DNA of 64,000 nucleotides. Source: Pelagicoccus sp. SDUM812003. GTDB lineage: Bacteria > Verrucomicrobiota > Verrucomicrobiia > Opitutales > Opitutaceae. Below are positions 59,737-64,000 of the stretch, in pieces. Both the position numbers and the translations under genes were made by a program. Under the pieces are notes generated by a model that was not told the origin of the DNA, did not search any database, and was given only the letters and a program-made list of their open reading frames with translations. Numbering within the stretch: position 1 is the stretch's first letter; each line of letters opens with the position of its first letter. The stretch covers positions 1-64,000 of the forward strand of contig NZ_JARXHY010000012.1 of the NCBI RefSeq assembly GCF_031127815.1, in the 5' to 3' direction.

Positions 59737-60321
59737 ATGACATCGAAAAAAGCCATTGCCCAGTTATCGTTTCTTCTCGTCAGCGTCTTTGCTTCGAACG
59801 TCGTCCAAGCTCAAAGTTCGTTGCACTGTCTGATGGAAGGAAGCTGGCTGCCAGTGGCGGAGGTGAAGGGTCGCGAGCCGTATTGTTTCACCGGCGACAG
59901 TCTGGTGCGGGCCGATCAGGCCGAGGTGGCGATGCTGCCCGAGAAGAGCTTCGAGCAAGGCTACATCGAAGTGGAAGTCATCTCGAACAAGCGGGGCGGA
60001 ATCCAGAACCGGGAAGCGGGCGTGCAGTTCGTGTCGTCGAACGGATGGTATGAACTGATCGCTCGACTGAAGCCCGATCGGGATCTCGACGATTGCTATC
60101 TAGTCTTGCGTTTCGACTCCTTCGGGGACGTTCGCTACTACGTGCAGGGCCTTGGAGATCTCAAGGAAGGGAAGGCGAAGCGCATCAATGTTTTCACGAA
60201 GGTCCAATACGAAATGCCGCAGCAGCTGCATCTCTACAGCGGGATGCTCGAAGTGCGCAGCTCCCTGGTGCCAAACGAATACTGCTACTCGGGCGGCGAA
60301 CTGCTTTTCGCGTCCAAATAG
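59737..60321 (+). CDS. Uncharacterised secreted protein
   Basis: 194 aa with a signal peptide (MTSKKAIAQLSFLLVSVFAS...AQA). The start at 59737 is preceded by AGAGGA about 11 nt upstream; an ATG at 59701 would give a less plausible leader. The mature part is beta-rich with three Cys residues (LHCLMEG, PYCFTGDS, NEYCYSGGELLF) and a segment YIEVEVISNKRGGIQNREAG-like that resembles the LamG/concanavalin type of sandwich used for polysaccharide binding. The family is not recognised with certainty. It converges on cydB with a 35-bp gap. Confidence 0.75.
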   Translation: MTSKKAIAQLSFLLVSVFASNVVQAQSSLHCLMEGSWLPVAEVKGREPYCFTGDSLVRADQAEVAMLPEKSFEQGYIEVEVISNKRGGIQNREAGVQFVSSNGWYELIARLKPDRDLDDCYLVLRFDSFGDVRYYVQGLGDLKEGKAKRINVFTKVQYEMPQQLHLYSGMLEVRSSLVPNEYCYSGGELLFASK

Positions 60322-60356
60322 CTGGCTGTGCGAAGGCGAAAAACGTCACGCCGATG

Positions 60357-61373
60357 TCAGTAGCTGTTTTCGTCCAGCTTCACCTTACCTCTGAAGATCC
60401 AGTATATGGATACGGTGTAGGCGATGACGATCGGCATGCCCAGCAGGGCGATGTTGGCCATGATCTTCAATGTTCCCTGCGAGCTGGAGGCGTTGTAGAT
60501 GGTTAAGCTGTTTTCGGGGTTCGGCAAGGAGTGGATCATGTTTGGATACATGCCGATGCCAAACAGTCCCATCATGAGGATCATCGCGGCGCAGGATGAG
60601 ATGAAGGCCCGGTTGTCACGGTTGCGATTGATTTCGCGAGGGATGTTCGCGATCGCCAGTATGGCCATGACCACTACGACGAAGAAAATCGGATTGTTGC
60701 GGATCGCTTCAGTCATCACCGGCACGTAGAGCAAGGTGGCGATGGTGAAGATCGCGTAGCCGATGATGAAGGCGATGATGGCCGGGTTGATGCGCGAACG
60801 CACGTAGCGCTGGTAGTCGCCATCGGTTTTCATCGCGAGGTAGATGCTGCCGTGCATGGCGAAAAGGGCCACGGTGGTAAGTCCGAGGAGAATGGCGTAC
60901 GGATGCAGCATACCGAGGAAGCTCCCTGCGAACTCGCCTTGTTCATCGATCGGTACGCCCCAGGCGATGTTGCCCATGGCCACGCCGATGATAAAGCTGG
61001 AAAGCAGGCTGCCCATGGAAAAGCCCCAATCCCAGAGGCGCCGCCAGGTCTTGTTTTCCACTTTGCTGCGGAAGTCGATGGCTACGGCCCGAAAGATCAG
61101 ACCGAACAGCAGCAGCATGAACGCGATGTAGAAGCCGGAAAAGGCGGTCGCGTAAACGTCGGGGAAGGCCGCGAAAAGCGCTCCGCCTCCCGTCACCAGC
61201 CAGACTTCGTTTCCGTCCCAAACCGGACCGATGGCATTGAGGTTGATGCGGCGTTCCTGGTCGTTTCGGGCGAGCAGGTGCAGGATGCCGACCCCGAGGT
61301 CGAACCCGTCCAGAATCGCGTATCCAGAAAACAGAACACCTACTAGAACAAACCAAAGCGTATTGAGATCCAT
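60357..61373 (-). CDS. cydB: Cytochrome bd quinol oxidase subunit II
   Basis: 338 aa with eight or nine membrane helices. CydB signatures are the N-terminal WFVLVGVLFSGYAILDGFDL and VWDGNEVWLVTGGGALFAAF. With CydA it forms the high-affinity bd oxidase that reduces oxygen to water using quinol. The ATG at 61373 lies 8 bp after the cydA stop, so the two genes form one operon. The preceding sequence has a weak AAGAGG. No cydX was found, but such small peptides are easy to miss. Confidence 0.95.
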   Translation of the reverse strand: MDLNTLWFVLVGVLFSGYAILDGFDLGVGILHLLARNDQERRINLNAIGPVWDGNEVWLVTGGGALFAAFPDVYATAFSGFYIAFMLLLFGLIFRAVAIDFRSKVENKTWRRLWDWGFSMGSLLSSFIIGVAMGNIAWGVPIDEQGEFAGSFLGMLHPYAILLGLTTVALFAMHGSIYLAMKTDGDYQRYVRSRINPAIIAFIIGYAIFTIATLLYVPVMTEAIRNNPIFFVVVVMAILAIANIPREINRNRDNRAFISSCAAMILMMGLFGIGMYPNMIHSLPNPENSLTIYNASSSQGTLKIMANIALLGMPIVIAYTVSIYWIFRGKVKLDENSY

Positions 61374-61381
61374 GGCGCCTC

Positions 61382-62746
61382 TTATCGGTTGGAGGTTAGG
61401 ATGCGGCGCTTGGAGCCGCCTTCGATGGTTACCTTGTCGTCCGGTCCGTGCTTGATCTTCATGTTCAGCAGAAAGACGAAAAGGGCGAATAAAAGAGCGT
61501 AGATGAGCGAGAATCCGATCAAAGAAAAGAGGACTTGGTTTGCCTCCACCGTTTTCGAGAGCCCGTCCGACGTGCGGAGGTGTCCGTAGACGATCCAGGG
61601 CTGGCGGCCGAGTTCGGCGGTGAACCAGCCCGCTTGGTTGGCGATCTGCGGACCGAGAGGAGCGACCACCAACAGCTTGAGCAGCCATGGGGTCGATTCC
61701 AGCGAGCCGCGCCACCATTTGAAGCAGGCGATGCCGGCGAGCGCGATCAAGGCGAATCCGATAGCGATCATGAGATGATAGCATTGGAAGACCCAGTTGG
61801 CCTTTGGTCGATCCTCCGGCTCCCAATTGGTGAGACCGGGCAGCTCCTGGCGAGTGTCGCCCGATAGCAGAAGGCCCACGCCTCCGGGAATCGATAGGCC
61901 GGTTGTCTTCTCGTTTTCCTCGTCCACCCAGCCGAAAAGATAAAGGTCGGCCGGGCCTTGGTCCCAATGCCCTTCCATGGCGGCGAGCTTGGCGGGCTGA
62001 TGCTCGGCGACCACTTCCGCGCTGCTGTGTCCAGATATGAGCTGCAAGATGCTAGCCACCGCGGCCACGCTGAGCCCGATGCGCAAGCCCATGGGACTGG
62101 TGTTGGGATGACGTTTCTTGAGAATGTAGTAGGCGCTGACGCTGACCAGCAGCCAGGCCCCGGCCTGCCAGCAGCCGATGATGGTGTGGGACAGTCGGTC
62201 CATCGAAGACGGATTGAAGACCATGGCCCAGAAGTCCGTAATTTCCGCTCGCGCGTCTATGCCTTCGCCCACGATCTGGTAGCCCGCTGGCGTTTGCTGC
62301 CAAGAGTTCGCCACCACGATCCAGACGGCGCTGAAGTGGGCGCCGAAACAGACCATCAAGGTGGAGAAGTAGTGCAGCTTCGGTCCGACCTTGTCCCAGC
62401 CGAAAAGCAGGATGGCGAGAAAGCCGGATTCGAGAAAGAAGGCGAAAACCCCTTCAGCCGCCAGAGCGCTTCCAAACACGTCGCCCACGTAGCGCGAGTA
62501 GGTGGCCCAGTTGGTGCCGAACTCGAACTCCATCACGATGCCGGTCGCCACCCCGATGGCGAAGGTGAGGGCGAAGATGCGGGTCCAAAACTTCGCCATG
62601 CGGCGGTAGATCTCGTTGCGCGTCTTCAGATAGATGGTCTCGATAATGACGAGACACACGCCGAGTCCGATGCTGAGCGGCGGATAGATGTAGTGAAACG
62701 CGATCGTAAACGCGAATTGGATACGTGAGAGTATTTCGACGTCCAT
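61382..62746 (-). CDS. cydA: Cytochrome bd quinol oxidase subunit I
   Basis: 454 aa with nine predicted helices. His18 in [17 protein letters not shown] matches the haem b595 ligand of the N-terminus; [16 protein letters not shown] is the highly conserved GRQPW motif; [11 protein letters not shown] and [15 protein letters not shown] cover further haem-ligand regions. At 454 aa it is of the short-Q-loop type, unlike the 520-aa E. coli enzyme. It serves microaerobic respiration and oxygen or nitric-oxide stress defence. A probable terminator for the upstream oxidoreductase gene at 62921-62955 separates the two units. Confidence 0.95.
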   Translation of the reverse strand: MDVEILSRIQFAFTIAFHYIYPPLSIGLGVCLVIIETIYLKTRNEIYRRMAKFWTRIFALTFAIGVATGIVMEFEFGTNWATYSRYVGDVFGSALAAEGVFAFFLESGFLAILLFGWDKVGPKLHYFSTLMVCFGAHFSAVWIVVANSWQQTPAGYQIVGEGIDARAEITDFWAMVFNPSSMDRLSHTIIGCWQAGAWLLVSVSAYYILKKRHPNTSPMGLRIGLSVAAVASILQLISGHSSAEVVAEHQPAKLAAMEGHWDQGPADLYLFGWVDEENEKTTGLSIPGGVGLLLSGDTRQELPGLTNWEPEDRPKANWVFQCYHLMIAIGFALIALAGIACFKWWRGSLESTPWLLKLLVVAPLGPQIANQAGWFTAELGRQPWIVYGHLRTSDGLSKTVEANQVLFSLIGFSLIYALLFALFVFLLNMKIKHGPDDKVTIEGGSKRRILTSNR

Positions 62747-62920
62747 TTGGTGTAAAAAGGAGCGTTGTCAGTTCAATCGAAGGAGCTCTGCAGGATTTCC
62801 CCTTTGAGCAGCAATTCAACCATTGAGCCGGAAACGCGCAGACTATTAAGACGCGGAATGACGTTGATTAGCAAATGGCGCGGATAGCAGTTTTCGATCC
62901 GATTGTCTGGCTCCGTCCGC

Positions 62921-62955
62921 AAAAAGGCCGCCATCGCGCGTGCGAGAGCGGCCTT
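62921..62955 (-). terminator. Intrinsic terminator of the PFOR gene
   Basis: On the minus strand AAGGCCGC (62955-62948) pairs perfectly with GCGGCCTT (62931-62924) across a 16-nt loop, running into five T residues. It follows the PFOR stop codon at 63026 by about 70 bp. Confidence 0.65.
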
Positions 62956-63025
62956 GTCGTGTGATAAGTCGGCGCAGGAGCGGCCAGGCTGTTGGGTGGC
63001 CTAGGCGCTCGAGCGGTTTCGCCGA

Positions 63026-64000
63026 TCAGGCATTCGCTTGTTGGCTCTCTTCTAGAAGCTTTCGACCTTTGGCCTTCAAGTCCTCTACGCTGATCTCGCC
63101 TTTGTCGACCTTGGCGAGCAGCTCCTTTTGAGCCTTGTAGTCGAGGTTTTCGATGCCGGCGTGGCTCTGCAGCATGCGCCAAGCCTTGCGGCGCTCGATG
63201 TTGAAGAGCACCATCTGGCGGCTCATTTTCATAGGCACGCGTTTGCCGTTGCCCGCGTCGAAGAGGATGTAGACGCCGAAGTCCGGGATGTAGGCCCGGC
63301 TCTTGGGATCGTTGAAGCGACGATAGATGACATCTTGCTGAGTCACGCGCAGCAATACGTCCTCAAGATGCTCCATGCGCTCAATCTCTTCTGTCGTGGC
63401 TTTCTTGATATGCTGACGGAAGCGGGCTTCGGTACAGGCCCAATGGGCGATGGTGAAGGAGTAGCTTTCCTTGGAATCGCTGTATTTCGCCTGCCACCAG
63501 TCGCGGTCGATATTCTTGTTTCCCTTAAGGCTGAGGGCTTCCTGATAGGACTCGCCCAGCTGCGGGTTGAAGACGAACTCCGGCAAGCAACGGCTCTCGC
63601 GCACCAAGCCGGCCTGGTGGGTGGCCATATTGTCCGCTACGCCGTGCTCTGGCTGGCAGGTGGTGTAGCACTGGAAGAAGGCGGTGCCGCGGTATTGCAG
63701 GCCCTCCAGAATGCTGGTGTAGAGCTTGGCCGAGTCGGCCATGGAAACTTGAGCCAGGTAGGGCGAGCCGTGACCGTTGAGGAAACACTCGGTCACGTTC
63801 TTCATCTCGGTCAGCTTGCCTTGCGACGCGGCGCCGGCCTGATTCATGTCGAAACCGCCGGTCATGGGCGAGTGGTCGGAGTTTTGGCCACCAGTATTTG
63901 AATACACCTGAGTGTCCAGCATGAGCAGCTTCACGTTCGGACGGTTTTGTAGGATGACCTTGGATACGTTTTGGAAACCAATGTCGCCCATGCCGCCGTC
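63026..64000 (-). CDS. nifJ: Pyruvate:ferredoxin (flavodoxin) oxidoreductase, C-terminal part (truncated by window edge)
   Basis: The last 324 codons of a minus-strand gene whose 5' part lies beyond 64000. The frame continues upstream without a stop (GGMGDIGF...). GDIGFQNVSKVIL and LLMLDTQVYSNTGGQNS are the thiamine-pyrophosphate/magnesium-binding region of the PFOR domain VI, and the Cys in CYTTCQPEHG is typical of the C-terminal portion. PFOR oxidises pyruvate to acetyl-CoA and reduces ferredoxin, an oxygen-sensitive reaction of anaerobic metabolism. The final ~100 residues (from about DVLLRVTQQDVIYRRF) are an extension I do not recognise. Confidence 0.85.
   Translation of the reverse strand, partial: DGGMGDIGFQNVSKVILQNRPNVKLLMLDTQVYSNTGGQNSDHSPMTGGFDMNQAGAASQGKLTEMKNVTECFLNGHGSPYLAQVSMADSAKLYTSILEGLQYRGTAFFQCYTTCQPEHGVADNMATHQAGLVRESRCLPEFVFNPQLGESYQEALSLKGNKNIDRDWWQAKYSDSKESYSFTIAHWACTEARFRQHIKKATTEEIERMEHLEDVLLRVTQQDVIYRRFNDPKSRAYIPDFGVYILFDAGNGKRVPMKMSRQMVLFNIERRKAWRMLQSHAGIENLDYKAQKELLAKVDKGEISVEDLKAKGRKLLEESQQANA

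Noticed and set aside
59409-59756. A 115-codon minus-strand frame in the SDR/secreted-protein gap
   Set aside because: Arg/Ser-rich, no recognisable domain, and contains the hairpins described for that region.

Overview
The window is about 57% GC by impression, densely coded, and looks like a chromosomal segment of a member of Verrucomicrobiota, probably class Opitutae (Pelagicoccus/Opitutaceae-like). This placement is inferred from gene content: secreted proteins with a 'DxDGDxxSNxxEyLL' C-terminal linker, a two-gene IorAB-type oxidoreductase, NrfHA, pectin-degrading enzymes, DUF5995 and a TorF-type porin. No rRNA, tRNA or CRISPR array was seen. Very few genes have a recognisable Shine-Dalgarno sequence.

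Layout. 1-290: tandem copy of a palindromic REP-like intergenic repeat. 285-7000: a small AAA ATPase, a periplasmic M16 zinc protease, a GH43 glycosidase followed by a CE8 pectinesterase, and a DUF5995 protein. 7150-15300: a secreted RCC1-repeat protein, then a minus-strand group of sensor kinase, LytTR response regulator and GH63-like glucosidase. 15458-18132: IorAB-type molybdenum hydroxylase. 18220-23531: a glycosidase-like secreted protein, a CxxC protein, a cupin and a NADH dehydrogenase-2 fused to cyclic-nucleotide-binding and CBS domains. 23703-25917: the NrfHA nitrite reductase. 26141-33520: a GH28 polygalacturonase and a very large secreted protein that alternates leucine-rich repeats with BACON domains. 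33554-34786: an MFS exporter.

35315-41801 is the most unusual part: two tandem paralogous coiled-coil proteins (772 and 852 aa) and a 529-aa protein, all tightly packed in one orientation. I do not recognise these families. I treat them as a candidate undescribed three-component system.

41858-54916 is mostly housekeeping: a DUF2238 membrane protein, AMP nucleosidase, a REP-associated transposase (RAYT) framed by two pairs of its own REP hairpins, alaS, a GxxExxY protein, leuB, a 1287-aa hybrid sensor kinase, a metallo-beta-lactamase-fold hydrolase, a RibD whose deaminase zinc site is lost, and an RdgB-type pyrophosphatase. 55111-64000: a chemoreceptor, a TorF-like porin, a DoxX/SDR pair, a secreted protein, cytochrome bd oxidase (cydAB) and the C-terminal part of a pyruvate:ferredoxin oxidoreductase that runs off the right edge.

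Together the genes suggest a polysaccharide-degrading (pectin and glucan) marine- or sediment-type bacterium able to live at low or no oxygen: cytochrome bd, NDH-2, respiratory ammonification of nitrite and PFOR fit that picture.
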